Counted from the stretch's first letter, positions 45,071-53,766 are shown. The stretch is 64,000 nt of DNA from Bog-1198 sp963727045 (GCA_963727045.1 CAVSES010000001.1:1674001-1738000); one strand, 5' to 3'. Notes: generated from the sequence alone by a model not told the origin. A program made the numbers and translations.

Positions 45071-45136
45071 GACCCTTCTCCCATGTTAAGACCGGTTGAT
45101 TGGCTCGGCCGCCACCAGTGAAATCACTGGCCCGCT

Positions 45137-45170
45137 ATTGTCGGCAGGGAATGTGACACTTTTGTGACAA
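45137..45170 (-). promoter_or_regulatory. PHO box and -10 upstream of pstS
   Basis: On the minus strand TTGTCACAAAAGTGTCACAT (45151-45170) contains two TGTCA half-sites with an 11-bp period, the PhoB-binding pattern. Eight bases further is GACAAT (45137-45142), a possible -10, so the box replaces the -35 as in class PhoB promoters. This predicts induction under phosphate starvation. phoB and phoR are not in the window. Confidence 0.85.
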
Positions 45171-45212
45171 TGCGCATTGGCGCAGCGGCAATGACGGCTG
45201 GGCGCCGTGGCG

Positions 45213-46757
45213 TCAGGCGCGATAATCGGTCGCCGCCGTTTGGTCGGCCACGTTGCGACCGCCCATCGCATTGAAGAGCGGGGTCAGAACTGCCGCCACC
45301 ACCAGGTTCAGGATCACCGTGTAAACGGCGGTGTAGCCCGGGAAAGTGTGCCCACCGAAAGCCAGAGGAAACGTGGGCGTCAAGTTGGTCGTGATCGCCA
45401 TCGCGGTGCCGGCCACCGTGCCGACGGTCCAGCCGAGCAGAAGCGCCCAACTATTGAACCACCGCGTATAGGCCCCCAGCATCACTGCCGGCAGCGTCTG
45501 GATGATCCAGATGCCGCCCAAGAGCTGCAGCTCAATGGCGTACTTCGTCGGAACGAACAGGATGAACACGAGCGCCCCCAGCTTGACGACCAGTGATACC
45601 CACTTGGCCATCTGGGACTCCTGCTTATCGGTGGGATTCTTGTTGATGAACTCCCGATGGATATTGCGGGTGTAGAGGTTCGCCGCCGCGATCGACATGA
45701 TCGCCGCCGGCACCAGGGCGCCGATTCCGATGGCCGCGAATGCGACGCCGATGAACCAGGACGGAAAGCTGTGCAGAAGCAGCGCCGGAACCGCGAAGTT
45801 ATTGCCGAATTGCTTGAAGCCCCCGGCATATTCAGGAAGCTTGTCGACGCCTGCGGCGATGACGAAGAAGCCGAACAGGGCGAGAAGTCCGAGCATGAAG
45901 GTGTAGCCGGGCAGCATTGCAGCGTTGCGTCGGATGGCGTGTCCGCTGTTCGCGCTCAAGATGCCCGTCAGGGAATGCGGGTAGAGGAACAGGGCGAGCG
46001 CTGAGCCGAACGCCAGGGTCGCATAAGCGCTGTACGAGCCCGTCGTATTGGGTCCCGGCACCGCCAAGAGCAGCTTTTGCGGAGGCACGGCCGCAAAGAT
46101 CTTGTGAAAGCCCCCCAACTCGATCGGGATGACGATGATGGCCGCGAGCGCGGTGATATAGATCAAAATATCCTTGACGATCGCGATCGACGCCGGCGCA
46201 CGCAGTCCGCTCGAATAGGTGAAGGCGGCCAGGATGACGAATGCGATGAGCAGCGGCAGATCGGCCGCAAGCCCCGTCCCGGAAACGCCGAGCGCGCCGA
46301 TGACGACCTGGATGCCGACGAGCTGCAGCGCGATGTACGGCATGGTGGCGACGATGCCCGTCACCGTGACCGCAAGGGCCAGCCAGCGATTGCCAAAGCG
46401 ACCGCGCACGAAATCCCCCGCGGTGATGTATCCGTGCCTGTGGCACACGTGCCAGAGGCGGCGGAACACCAGGAACACCAGGGGGTAGATGATGATGGTG
46501 TAGGGCACCGCGAAGAAGGCGACCGCGCCCGCGCCGAACGCCAGCGCCGGCACCGCAATGAAGGTATAGGCGGTGTATACATCGCCGCCCACCAGGAACC
46601 AGGTGATCAGCGTGCCGAAGCGCCTCCCGCCCAAGCCCCATTCATGCAGCAAATCCAAATCGCCCTTGCGCCAATGTGCGGCGGCGAACCCCAACCAGGA
46701 AATGAGACCGAACAACACCACGAAAATGGTCAGTGCAACCCAGTTGACATCCTGCAC
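45213..46757 (-). CDS. Sodium:solute symporter, MctP-like monocarboxylate transporter
   Basis: 514 residues, GTG start at 46757 behind a G-rich ribosome-binding site; about 13 transmembrane helices of the SSS family. Visible are WGLGGRRFGTLITWFLVGGD near the N terminus, TYSSGLRAPASIAIVKDILI (Na-binding core region) and TGILSANSGHAIRRNAAMLP. By resemblance to MctP it may import lactate, pyruvate or similar acids. It follows a DUF3311 gene, the frequent small partner of this subfamily. Confidence 0.85.
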   Translation of the reverse strand: MQDVNWVALTIFVVLFGLISWLGFAAAHWRKGDLDLLHEWGLGGRRFGTLITWFLVGGDVYTAYTFIAVPALAFGAGAVAFFAVPYTIIIYPLVFLVFRRLWHVCHRHGYITAGDFVRGRFGNRWLALAVTVTGIVATMPYIALQLVGIQVVIGALGVSGTGLAADLPLLIAFVILAAFTYSSGLRAPASIAIVKDILIYITALAAIIVIPIELGGFHKIFAAVPPQKLLLAVPGPNTTGSYSAYATLAFGSALALFLYPHSLTGILSANSGHAIRRNAAMLPGYTFMLGLLALFGFFVIAAGVDKLPEYAGGFKQFGNNFAVPALLLHSFPSWFIGVAFAAIGIGALVPAAIMSIAAANLYTRNIHREFINKNPTDKQESQMAKWVSLVVKLGALVFILFVPTKYAIELQLLGGIWIIQTLPAVMLGAYTRWFNSWALLLGWTVGTVAGTAMAITTNLTPTFPLAFGGHTFPGYTAVYTVILNLVVAAVLTPLFNAMGGRNVADQTAATDYRA

Positions 46758-46817
46758 GACAATCCCCCCGTTTCTCGTTCTTCTCAGGCGCCCGGCGTTC
46801 GGGCCGCCGCTGCAATC

Positions 46818-47024
46818 CTAGTCGTCGGTGGCAAAGTAGACGACGGCGGTAAAAACCGCGCTGACGATCACCCACAGGAGCTGAAACCAGTAGAAGAATG
46901 GGATGCCCATGAAGGTGGGCTCGATGCGATTGTACAGTGGGGGCCATAGGGCGACGAGAAACTGCACCACGAAGAGCAGATACCACCAACTCCAGCCGCT
47001 GCGCGTCTTTGGATCACTGCTCAT
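46818..47024 (-). CDS. DUF3311 small membrane protein
   Basis: About 68 residues from the ATG at 47024, preceded by GGGAG. Two transmembrane helices (WWYLLFVVQFLVALWPPLYN and FYWFQLLWVIVSAVFTAVVY) with the family motif NRIEPTFMGIPFFYWFQLLW. DUF3311 proteins commonly precede SSS symporters and are thought to be an accessory subunit. The 60-bp gap to the symporter supports one operon. Confidence 0.85.
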   Translation of the reverse strand: MSSDPKTRSGWSWWYLLFVVQFLVALWPPLYNRIEPTFMGIPFFYWFQLLWVIVSAVFTAVVYFATDD

Positions 47025-47140
47025 TGCGACCACTCCCACCGCTTGAAGGTCTTTGACGGACCTTACCCGAATAGCGAGCCCTTTGTAAATTTGGATTCTG
47101 GTGAGCGCGGGCCGCGGAGCGACGGCGGCCGGGCGCGGGA

Positions 47141-47174
47141 CGACCTCATGGCCCGGCGGGCGGCCATGAGGTCG
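47141..47174. terminator. Perfect 13-bp hairpin after the porin gene
   Basis: CGACCTCATGGCC and GGCCATGAGGTCG flank an 8-base loop. It lies 26 bp past the porin stop and about 115 bp before the DUF3311 start. There is no strong T-tract on the minus strand, so it is a probable porin terminator or mRNA-stabilising hairpin rather than a textbook terminator. Confidence 0.6.
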
Positions 47175-47199
47175 ATTTCATCCTCGGGTCATCGAATCG

Positions 47200-48678
47200 T
47201 CAGAACTTGAATCGCACGCCCGTCGTCGTGGTGATGTCGGTCGTGTGATAGATGAACCCGTTTGCGAGGCCGTCCTTCACACCCGTGTACATGATGCCCG
47301 CATAGACATCGAACCGCTTGCTCAGGCGATAGTCGGCGTCGAACGACAGGTCATCCTCCGTGCCGCTGCAGTTTCCGGCCTTGTTCGTCGAACATCCGGC
47401 ATTGGCGCCGGTGGCGAAGGCGTCCTGCTTATAGCCGTAATAGGCGGCGACCAAGTCCAGCTCCGGTATGACCGTGTAGCGTACGCCGCCCCAGAACACC
47501 TGAAAGTTCTTGTCGTTGGCGTAGGTCGAACCCGCGCCGCTCTGCTTGTTGACGAACGCCATCGTGTAGTTCGCGATGTTGAAGCCGGCGGTCAGGGGCG
47601 TATCCGGATTCGCGAACTTGATGTGCTCGTAGCCGGCGTAGAACTTCAGCGTGCCCATGTTGTACAGACCCATGAAGGCGTACGCCGTGTTATCCGAGAC
47701 CGTCGCTGCCAGCGCCGTGTCCGGGCTTGCCGCGATGCAGCTGCCGCCGGCCGGGACGGGATTGGGACACAAGCCCGGCAGGGCAGCCACCTGGGTGGCG
47801 CTGAGTGCGCCCACGGCTACCGCATCCTTGATCTTGGCGTAGTACGCATCGGCTGAAAATCCCGCATATTCCCCGCCGACCGTCACCTCGAAGACCGAGT
47901 TCGCGCTGCCGGTGGATTGGTTGAATTTATATTCGGCACCGAAATGGGCCACCCCGCCGTAAGTGCCCACGTATTTCAGCGACGAATCGAGGCGTCGATC
48001 CTGCGTGTCGCCGCCGCCGGCGGTCGTACCCGACAATCCGATCAACGAGAACGCCTGGGAGGCGAAATTCGGGTCATATTTGGCGATACCGTCGGCCAAC
48101 ACCGTATTTTGGCGCCCGAACGTGATGGTGCCGAAGGTCTTCGAGCTGAACCCTGCGAAGATCTGTTGAAAAATCTGACCCGCAACGCTCGAGTCCAGAT
48201 TGGTGGACTGATTCGCCAGGGGCCTGCCGTTGTTCTGCGCCAGCGACTTCAAGGCATCGGCGATGTCGCCCGACTGCGGATTGAAGTAGGTCTCGAGCTT
48301 GAACACCCCGGACCAGTCGCCGGCGAGAGGCTCGCTGCCTTGCAGGCCTATTCGCGACTGGCTCAAGTTGCTGGGCGTGATCCCGGTGATCGAGTGGTTG
48401 CTGTTCTTCTGGACGATGTCTGCGCTGCCGGCGACGAAGTAATCGTTGATCGGCGCGCCGTGGGTCTGGTTTTGCAGACCGACATCGACGATGCCGTACA
48501 AGGTGATGCCGTGCCAAGTCAGGCTGTCGTCCGGTTTCGGTGCCGCGCTTTGCGCCTGCGCGACGCTCGCGACGATCGACAGAGCGCCCAAAATGAGGCC
48601 GGGCTTGAGAAGCGGCAAGCCACGCACGCCGCGGCGTCCTGCCCGATTCTTGTTGGAAATCATTTTCGACTCGTTCAC
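47200..48678 (-). CDS. General porin (Gram-negative OmpC-like, 16-strand type)
   Basis: 492 residues from a GTG at 48678, preceded by AGGGGG; an ATG 15 bases further is the alternative. The open frame to 48858 crosses AT-rich promoter sequence and is not coding. The signal peptide ends SIVASVAQAQS. First strand TWHGITLYGIVDVGLQNQTH, then RIGLQGSEPLAGDWSGVFKL, FAGFSSKTFGTITFGRQNTV and the terminal strand TTGVRFKF are typical of porins common in beta- and some gammaproteobacteria. Two Cys pairs occur in predicted loops (LCPNPVPAGGSC, AGCSTNKAGNC). Substrate unknown. Confidence 0.85.
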   Translation of the reverse strand: MNESKMISNKNRAGRRGVRGLPLLKPGLILGALSIVASVAQAQSAAPKPDDSLTWHGITLYGIVDVGLQNQTHGAPINDYFVAGSADIVQKNSNHSITGITPSNLSQSRIGLQGSEPLAGDWSGVFKLETYFNPQSGDIADALKSLAQNNGRPLANQSTNLDSSVAGQIFQQIFAGFSSKTFGTITFGRQNTVLADGIAKYDPNFASQAFSLIGLSGTTAGGGDTQDRRLDSSLKYVGTYGGVAHFGAEYKFNQSTGSANSVFEVTVGGEYAGFSADAYYAKIKDAVAVGALSATQVAALPGLCPNPVPAGGSCIAASPDTALAATVSDNTAYAFMGLYNMGTLKFYAGYEHIKFANPDTPLTAGFNIANYTMAFVNKQSGAGSTYANDKNFQVFWGGVRYTVIPELDLVAAYYGYKQDAFATGANAGCSTNKAGNCSGTEDDLSFDADYRLSKRFDVYAGIMYTGVKDGLANGFIYHTTDITTTTGVRFKF

Positions 48679-49001
48679 GGCTTTCCCCCTACTGTTGCGA
48701 TTGTTGGATTTAACCGACCATTTGTTACAGTAATATGACGGGTTGTTATTGTGCAGATCACATTCGTATGACAGTATATATATCATATACTGGTGAAAGA
48801 TCCATTTCTCGCTGTGTCGTTTTAGCAACACCCCTTTTGAGGTCGGACACCCGGCCAACCGCTATTCAATCGCCAGAGCCACTATCCCCTCGGCCATAAG
48901 ACATCTCCCACGCTCAGGAGCGGCGCGGGGCGCTTTCCTCAAGGCGCGGGCCCGTGTTTTACTCATCGACGCACGCAAACATTCGGGAGCCCGAGAGACC
49001 C
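48679..49001. promoter_or_regulatory. Divergent AT-rich control region with palindromic operator candidate
   Basis: 323 bp between the porin start and the Tat-protein start. The porin-proximal half (48680-48800) is very AT-rich and should hold the porin promoter. An inverted repeat CAGTATAT-5 bp-ATATACTG (48772-48792) resembles operators of dimeric regulators. A TGTG-CAGAT-CACA dyad lies at 48751-48763, weakly CRP-like. No regulator gene lies adjacent. I see nothing coding in this stretch. Confidence 0.55.
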
Positions 49002-49751
49002 GTGAATCCCTTCACGCGACGCTCCTTCTTGACGGCCGCTGCCGCGTGGGCGGCAACGGCAGCGCATGCATCTCGAAATGCGGGTGGCGCCGCGCCGGCG
49101 GTCCGCCAACCGGCGCTCGGCCAGTCTTGGCGGTATGCCAAGCATGACTTGTTTACGCGGTCCATCGTCGACACTCAGATCGATGCGGTATCGGCGATCG
49201 GAAGAACCGTCGAAATCGGGTCGCGCTCACAGAAGGGCGGAAACGAGCTCGTCGACCTATCGTGGGGTTCGAACTGGCTGAAGAAATACATGGAGGGCGA
49301 AAAATTCGCGGTCTCCGCTGCCAGCGAAATTCACGCGCCCTGGGGCATGGTGCTCGTCGATCCGCATTGGAGCGAGGTCGAGGTATTCGAGGAACCCGTT
49401 CCGCTTTGGCCCGCGCGACTGCAGCCCGGATGGTCGCGCACCGTCAACACACGGTACGAAACGCGAAGCAGCAAGGACGAATTGCCATGGCAGGTGACGA
49501 TGAAGGCGGGCCGGTGGGAGACGATTGCCGTTCCCGCGGGTCATTTTTACACGCTGCGCTACACGAACATCATCAACTTCCGTTTCACCAATGTTTCGGA
49601 ACGCGATGCCGCGCAGCGGTTGGAGACGGTCTGGTTCGCTCCTGAAATCGGCCGATGGGCGGCGCGGGAAAGCACCGGAACGTTCTATCAGGACGTGGGT
49701 GAGCGGTTCCGAGAATCCAGCTACCGCTGGGAGCTGCTCAGCTGGACGTAG
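49002..49751 (+). CDS. Tat-exported protein of unknown family (copy A)
   Basis: 249 residues from a GTG at 49002 preceded by GAGAG. The twin-arginine signal is NPFTRRSFLTAAAAWAATAA. The mature part contains PALGQSWRYAKHDLFT, IVDTQIDAVSAIGRTVEI, EIHAPWGMVLVDPHWSEVEV, NIINFRFTNVSERDAAQRLE and VWFAPEIGRWAARESTGTFY. I do not recognise the family. No heme, cofactor or catalytic motif is evident; many Trp/Tyr and beta-type segments suggest a globular beta-rich periplasmic protein. About 60 percent of aligned residues match copy B at 51409-52164, which lies in opposite orientation beyond sorB-sorA. Confidence 0.8.
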   Translation: MNPFTRRSFLTAAAAWAATAAHASRNAGGAAPAVRQPALGQSWRYAKHDLFTRSIVDTQIDAVSAIGRTVEIGSRSQKGGNELVDLSWGSNWLKKYMEGEKFAVSAASEIHAPWGMVLVDPHWSEVEVFEEPVPLWPARLQPGWSRTVNTRYETRSSKDELPWQVTMKAGRWETIAVPAGHFYTLRYTNIINFRFTNVSERDAAQRLETVWFAPEIGRWAARESTGTFYQDVGERFRESSYRWELLSWT

Positions 49752-49769
49752 ACCGGTTTGAAGCGCGCG

Positions 49770-50186
49770 TCAGAAGCCTGGGGTGACGGGCCGCTGGTCG
49801 GGCTGCACCGACTCCGGCGGCAGCGTTGTCGCGTCGCCATATGCGCAGGTCAGGTATATGCCCAAAAGCTTGATTTCCGACTCCTCGATCGGCGCACCGT
49901 ACGCGCGCTGCATCTTGAGCACCTCCGCAGTCCATTGGGCGAGGGTCATGCCGGGCGGCTGCAGGTTGATGTAGTCGGCCGAGTGACAGATGCCGCATTT
50001 CTCGTGGGCGATCCGATACCCGAACAGCGGGGAGGGTTTGAGGACCGCCGTATCCTTGGGGATTTTGATGTCATGAGAGCTGGCCGACGCCTGCGGGAGG
50101 CCCGCGCCGGCCGCCAACGCACACAGGACAATCGCGCTCACGATCGCCCGGACAATCCTGGCATGTGGTGCCGGGTCGTCGCTCAT
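49770..50186 (-). CDS. Sulfite dehydrogenase cytochrome c subunit (SorB-like)
   Basis: 138 residues from the ATG at 50186. The signal peptide is VRAIVSAIVLCALAAGAGLP with cleavage about residue 36. A single class I c-type heme motif CGICH lies at residues 64-68. The distal Met ligand is probably in LQPPGMTLAQW or VLKMQRAY. It lies 14 bp after the molybdenum subunit, as in sorAB operons, where it accepts electrons from sulfite oxidation. The end converges on copy A, 18 bp apart. The longer frame to 50408 is antisense-like filler. Confidence 0.8.
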   Translation of the reverse strand: MSDDPAPHARIVRAIVSAIVLCALAAGAGLPQASASSHDIKIPKDTAVLKPSPLFGYRIAHEKCGICHSADYINLQPPGMTLAQWTAEVLKMQRAYGAPIEESEIKLLGIYLTCAYGDATTLPPESVQPDQRPVTPGF

Positions 50187-50200
50187 GAGTCGAGGCTCAT

Positions 50201-51418
50201 CTACACGACCATGAGGCGCAGGGACTCGATCGCATTGCGCGCGTAACCCCCCGGGTTCCAGGTGGCATCGCTCGGTTGGGTCGCGCCGCCGACGGAGGTC
50301 GCGCGCACGCGAAGTTGCATGGCACCGCGCTCCATGGGTGTCAGCGGCATCGTCCATTCGCGAAATGAATACCGGCCTAGGTCCTTGCCGAGCGTCGCCT
50401 CGCGCCAACCGAGTCCGCCGTCATTGGAGACTTCAACCGTCTTGATGCCCGATCCGCCGTCGAACGCAATGCCCTTCAGAAGCAGCGGGGCATTGACTCT
50501 TACCACGGCGTTGTTCGCCAAACTCGTGATGAAAGATCGTACTTTCAGACTCGAGATCGGACGCGTCTGCGGCGGCGCGGTTCCGGGAGCGACGCACCCG
50601 CACTCGTTGTCCGGAATCCGATAAGCCGTGGTCATGAAAAACGCATCGCGGCCGGTGAATGCCGTGTCGATGACTTCAATGTCCGACAGATGCTTGACCC
50701 AGTAGGTGCCGAAGTATCCCGGTACGATCAGCCTGAGCGGATAGCCGTTCAGCAGCGGGAGATCCTGTCCATTCATGCTCCAGGCCAGCAACACATCGGG
50801 GCTCAGCGCATCGTCGACTTCCAGCGCCTTGATGAAATCCGGAGTCGTCGGCAGAACAGGAGCGTCGAGGCCATTGAAGGTCACCTGCCTCGCCGTGCCC
50901 AAGATCCCGGCCTTCTCGAGCACGCTGCGCAGCGGCACGCCCAGCCAACGGGCGTTGCCCATGGAACCATTTCCCAATTGAGCGCCGAAGACGCGCGGCA
51001 TCGAGTAGCCGCGGCTGTTTCCCGAGCACTGGTTGACGGCGATGATTTCCACCGGCTCGCCGAGCTGCTTCAATTCGCGCAATGACAGCGCCAGCTCCCG
51101 TGAGACCCGGCCCCGGATCCGCAAACGGTAGGTGCGCAAATCTACCGACAGCGGAATCCGGGCCAGGTGATAACGCACGAAGAATGCGTCGTTCGGCGTG
51201 ATGACGCCCTTGTCGAACACCGAAAAGGGTGTTTCCAAATGCGGCGGCCGGGCAGTGATTTGCAGCAGCGGACGCTTCTGCGGATACGCCACCAGGTCGC
51301 GCACGCCGTTTTCGAACGGCTGTTTCGCCGTTTCCGCCCGCGCGCAAAGCGGCAGGCCGCTGACCGCCGTCAACATTGCGCCGGCGTTGCGCATGAAGCG
51401 CCTGCGCTCTACTTCCAT
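50201..51418 (-). CDS. Sulfite oxidase-family molybdoenzyme (SorA-like)
   Basis: 405 residues, starting MEVERRRFMRNAGAML, a twin-arginine signal. Periplasmic sulfite + water to sulfate + two electrons by family. VITPNDAFFVRYHLARIP and the molybdenum-ligand Cys131 in AVNQCSGNSRGYSMPRVFGA are diagnostic, with SMNGQDLPLLNGYPLRLIVP, GYFGTYWVKHLSDIEVID and a C-terminal Mo-co dimerisation domain (LLLKGIAFDGGSGIKTVEVS, DATWNPGGYARNAIESLRL). The start overlaps the 3' end of copy B by about 10 bp, so copy B, sorA and sorB should form one operon. Other members (SoxC, YedY) are less likely because the partner is a monoheme cytochrome. Confidence 0.85.
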   Translation of the reverse strand: MEVERRRFMRNAGAMLTAVSGLPLCARAETAKQPFENGVRDLVAYPQKRPLLQITARPPHLETPFSVFDKGVITPNDAFFVRYHLARIPLSVDLRTYRLRIRGRVSRELALSLRELKQLGEPVEIIAVNQCSGNSRGYSMPRVFGAQLGNGSMGNARWLGVPLRSVLEKAGILGTARQVTFNGLDAPVLPTTPDFIKALEVDDALSPDVLLAWSMNGQDLPLLNGYPLRLIVPGYFGTYWVKHLSDIEVIDTAFTGRDAFFMTTAYRIPDNECGCVAPGTAPPQTRPISSLKVRSFITSLANNAVVRVNAPLLLKGIAFDGGSGIKTVEVSNDGGLGWREATLGKDLGRYSFREWTMPLTPMERGAMQLRVRATSVGGATQPSDATWNPGGYARNAIESLRLMVV

Positions 51419-52164
51419 TCCAGCAACTCCCAGCGGTAACTGGTTTCGCGGAACCGCTCGCCGACATCCTGATAGAAGGTTCCCGTGCTCTCCCGAAGCA
51501 CCCACCGGCCGATTTCAGGAGCGAACCAGACCGTCTCCAACCGCTGCGCGGCAACGCGCTCCGAGACGTTCGTGAAGCGGAAGTTGATGAGATTCGTATA
51601 GCGAAGCGCCAAGAAGCGGCCCGCCGGAACAACGATCGGTTCCCAGCGGTGGGCGTTCATGGTCAATTGCCACGGCAATTCATCGGGACTTTCGGGGGTT
51701 TTGTATTGTGTATTGACCGTGATCGACCAGCCGCGCCGTAATTCCCCGGGCCATAATGGTAGCGGTCTTTCGTAGAGCTGGATCTCGCTCCAGTGCGGAT
51801 CGACCAGCACCATGCCCCACGGCGCCTGAATTTCGCTCGGAAGCGGGCCGGACCGTTCGCCCAAATATTGATGCAGCCACGGGCCTCCCCAGCCGCCTTT
51901 GGCGGCCTGTCTGTCGTCGCCCGAATCGGACGTTGACTCCACTTCGACGACCTGTCCCACGGCGGACACGCGATCGATTTGGGTATCGATCACCAATCCA
52001 GTGAAATAATCATGCCTGGCGTATCGCCAAAATTGACCCACGGCCGGACCGCGGACGTGCGGCTCGCCGCTCTGCGGCGCACTCGGAGGCAATGCGCGCC
52101 CAGCGCGAGCGGCCGCGAGCGCTGCCGCACCCGTCATAAACTGTCGACGCGTCACGAGTCGCAA
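51409..52164 (-). CDS. Tat-exported protein of unknown family (copy B)
   Basis: 251 residues from a TTG at 52164 with a G-rich stretch upstream; a GTG at 52155 is the alternative. The Tat signal is TRRQFMTGAAALAAARAGRA. The mature part mirrors copy A: PAVGQFWRYARHDYFTGLVI, EIQAPWGMVLVDPHWSEIQL, NLINFRFTNVSERVAAQRLE, VWFAPEIGRWVLRESTGTFY and QDVGERFRETSYRWELLEW. It has a Gly/Asp-rich insert (SDSGDDRQAAKGGWGG) where copy A differs. It is the first gene of the sorAB operon, so a role in enzyme maturation, sulfite binding or electron transfer is possible; this is inference only. Confidence 0.8.
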   Translation of the reverse strand: MRLVTRRQFMTGAAALAAARAGRALPPSAPQSGEPHVRGPAVGQFWRYARHDYFTGLVIDTQIDRVSAVGQVVEVESTSDSGDDRQAAKGGWGGPWLHQYLGERSGPLPSEIQAPWGMVLVDPHWSEIQLYERPLPLWPGELRRGWSITVNTQYKTPESPDELPWQLTMNAHRWEPIVVPAGRFLALRYTNLINFRFTNVSERVAAQRLETVWFAPEIGRWVLRESTGTFYQDVGERFRETSYRWELLEWK

Positions 52165-52257
52165 AGTACCCCCCGGCGATGAGCAGCCGCCGCTATTTTA
52201 GCATCGGCGCGGCGCATTCCGAAGCGGCAAATGCCGAGAATCAAATCCGGCGGTTCT

Positions 52258-53766
52258 CTATTGCGAAACCTCGCTTTGCCTGCCCGGAGGCGGGACTGAA
52301 ATGGCCTCGTAGCCGAACAACCCCCGGCGCTTGATCGCCGCTGCGACGTGATCGGGGACCATTTTCTCCCATGCCGGATCTTCGTCCCGGATCTTCTTCA
52401 GCACGTCCCGCGAAAAGACGTCGAGCGTATCGGCGTCGAACCCGACGATCGACTCTATGCAGCGATTTTCGTGCAGATGGGTGTACAACCCCGCGAGGCT
52501 GTCCCCGACCTGCAGATTCCTCGCAGTGATCAGCACATTGGAAGGAAATGACCGATTCGGCTGGTAGGAAGCGCCGTCGGACCTCGAGCTGTAGAAATCG
52601 TAGGCGTCCTGCCGCATCGGGTAGACGTAGAGCTTGACGGCGTTCCTGAACAGACGCCCGAAGGATTCGAGGATGCCGCCCTCCAGATTTTCATAGTACT
52701 TCTCGTTGAAGATTTCGCGAAGATTGAACACGCCCATCGCGACTCCTATCATCTCCTTGGTGTAGCGCCGAAAATACGACGTGAGCCGGTAGTACTCCGG
52801 ATAGTTCGAGATGAGCACCGTAAAGCCGATATCGGCCAGCAGATCCACCCGGGAAAGGAAGTCCTTGGGGTCCAGGGTTCCTCCGGACAGGAGATTGTTC
52901 ATGGTGAGTTCCATGAGCACGACGACTTCCTTGCCCTTCACCTGCGGTTCCTGGACGAACATGGCCGCTGCGCACTTGATCATATCCACATTCACATGAA
53001 CCACCGGCCGGAAGCTCCCGCGCTCGACGATGATGGCCTTTTTGTGAAGCACCTCGGAGGGCTGCAGCACCTCCCCCGAACTGCCGAACATCACCGCATT
53101 CGTCAATCTTGACTGCACGAGCTGCAACGACATGAGGCGGTTGTCGACGCTCGCGAAGCAAGGCCCCGAGAACCGCAGCATGTCTACTTCGATGCGATGC
53201 GGCTCAAGATTGTCCTTCAACGATTCGATCAATCTGTGCGGATTCGAGCGGTAATACAGCGCGCCGTAGATCAGATTGACCCCGACGATGCCGAGCGCCT
53301 GCTGCTGCAGGACCGATTCCCTGTCCCACATGCGTAGATGCATCACGATCTCGCTCGGCTCACCCTCGGGCTCCGATTGGAACCTGATCCCGAGCCATCC
53401 GTGCGCTTCATTCGACCCCTTGTAATTGCTCGTCGCCACCGTGTCGGAAAAGACGAAGAACCTCGTGTGCCCGCCGCGCATCGGCGCGAGACGCTCAATC
53501 AAGAGCTGATACTCGTGTTCCAACATCAGATGCAAGCGCTCGCGCGACACATACCTTGGCGCCTTGCCGTAAATCGCATCGCTGAACACCATGTCGTACG
53601 CCGAGATCGACTTTGCGATCGTGCCGGAGGCTCCCCCCGCGTGAAAGAACTCGCGCGCCACCTCCTGTCCGGCGCCGATCTCGGCGAACGTACCGTACAC
53701 CGGCGCGTCCAGATTTATCGTGAGGGCCTTTTGGCCGGTCGTCAGAAGTTCCGTGCGTTCGCTCAA
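52258..53766 (-). CDS. Conserved 502-residue protein of uncertain function
   Basis: TTG start at 53766, overlapping the sigma-factor stop as TTGA. There is no signal peptide or membrane segment, so it is probably cytoplasmic. Highly conserved-looking stretches are DAPVYGTFAEIGAGQEVARE, ISAYDMVFSDAIYGKAPRYV, FFVFSDTVATSNYKGSNEAH, GWLGIRFQSEPEGEPSEIVM and DLLADIGFTVLISNYPEYYR. I recall near-identical N termini in many proteobacterial genomes, sometimes labelled nicotinate-nucleotide adenylyltransferase or TonB-related, but I see no HxGH nucleotidyltransferase motif to support that. Coupling to RpoE suggests an envelope- or oxidative-stress role. Confidence 0.65.
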   Translation of the reverse strand: MSERTELLTTGQKALTINLDAPVYGTFAEIGAGQEVAREFFHAGGASGTIAKSISAYDMVFSDAIYGKAPRYVSRERLHLMLEHEYQLLIERLAPMRGGHTRFFVFSDTVATSNYKGSNEAHGWLGIRFQSEPEGEPSEIVMHLRMWDRESVLQQQALGIVGVNLIYGALYYRSNPHRLIESLKDNLEPHRIEVDMLRFSGPCFASVDNRLMSLQLVQSRLTNAVMFGSSGEVLQPSEVLHKKAIIVERGSFRPVVHVNVDMIKCAAAMFVQEPQVKGKEVVVLMELTMNNLLSGGTLDPKDFLSRVDLLADIGFTVLISNYPEYYRLTSYFRRYTKEMIGVAMGVFNLREIFNEKYYENLEGGILESFGRLFRNAVKLYVYPMRQDAYDFYSSRSDGASYQPNRSFPSNVLITARNLQVGDSLAGLYTHLHENRCIESIVGFDADTLDVFSRDVLKKIRDEDPAWEKMVPDHVAAAIKRRGLFGYEAISVPPPGRQSEVSQ

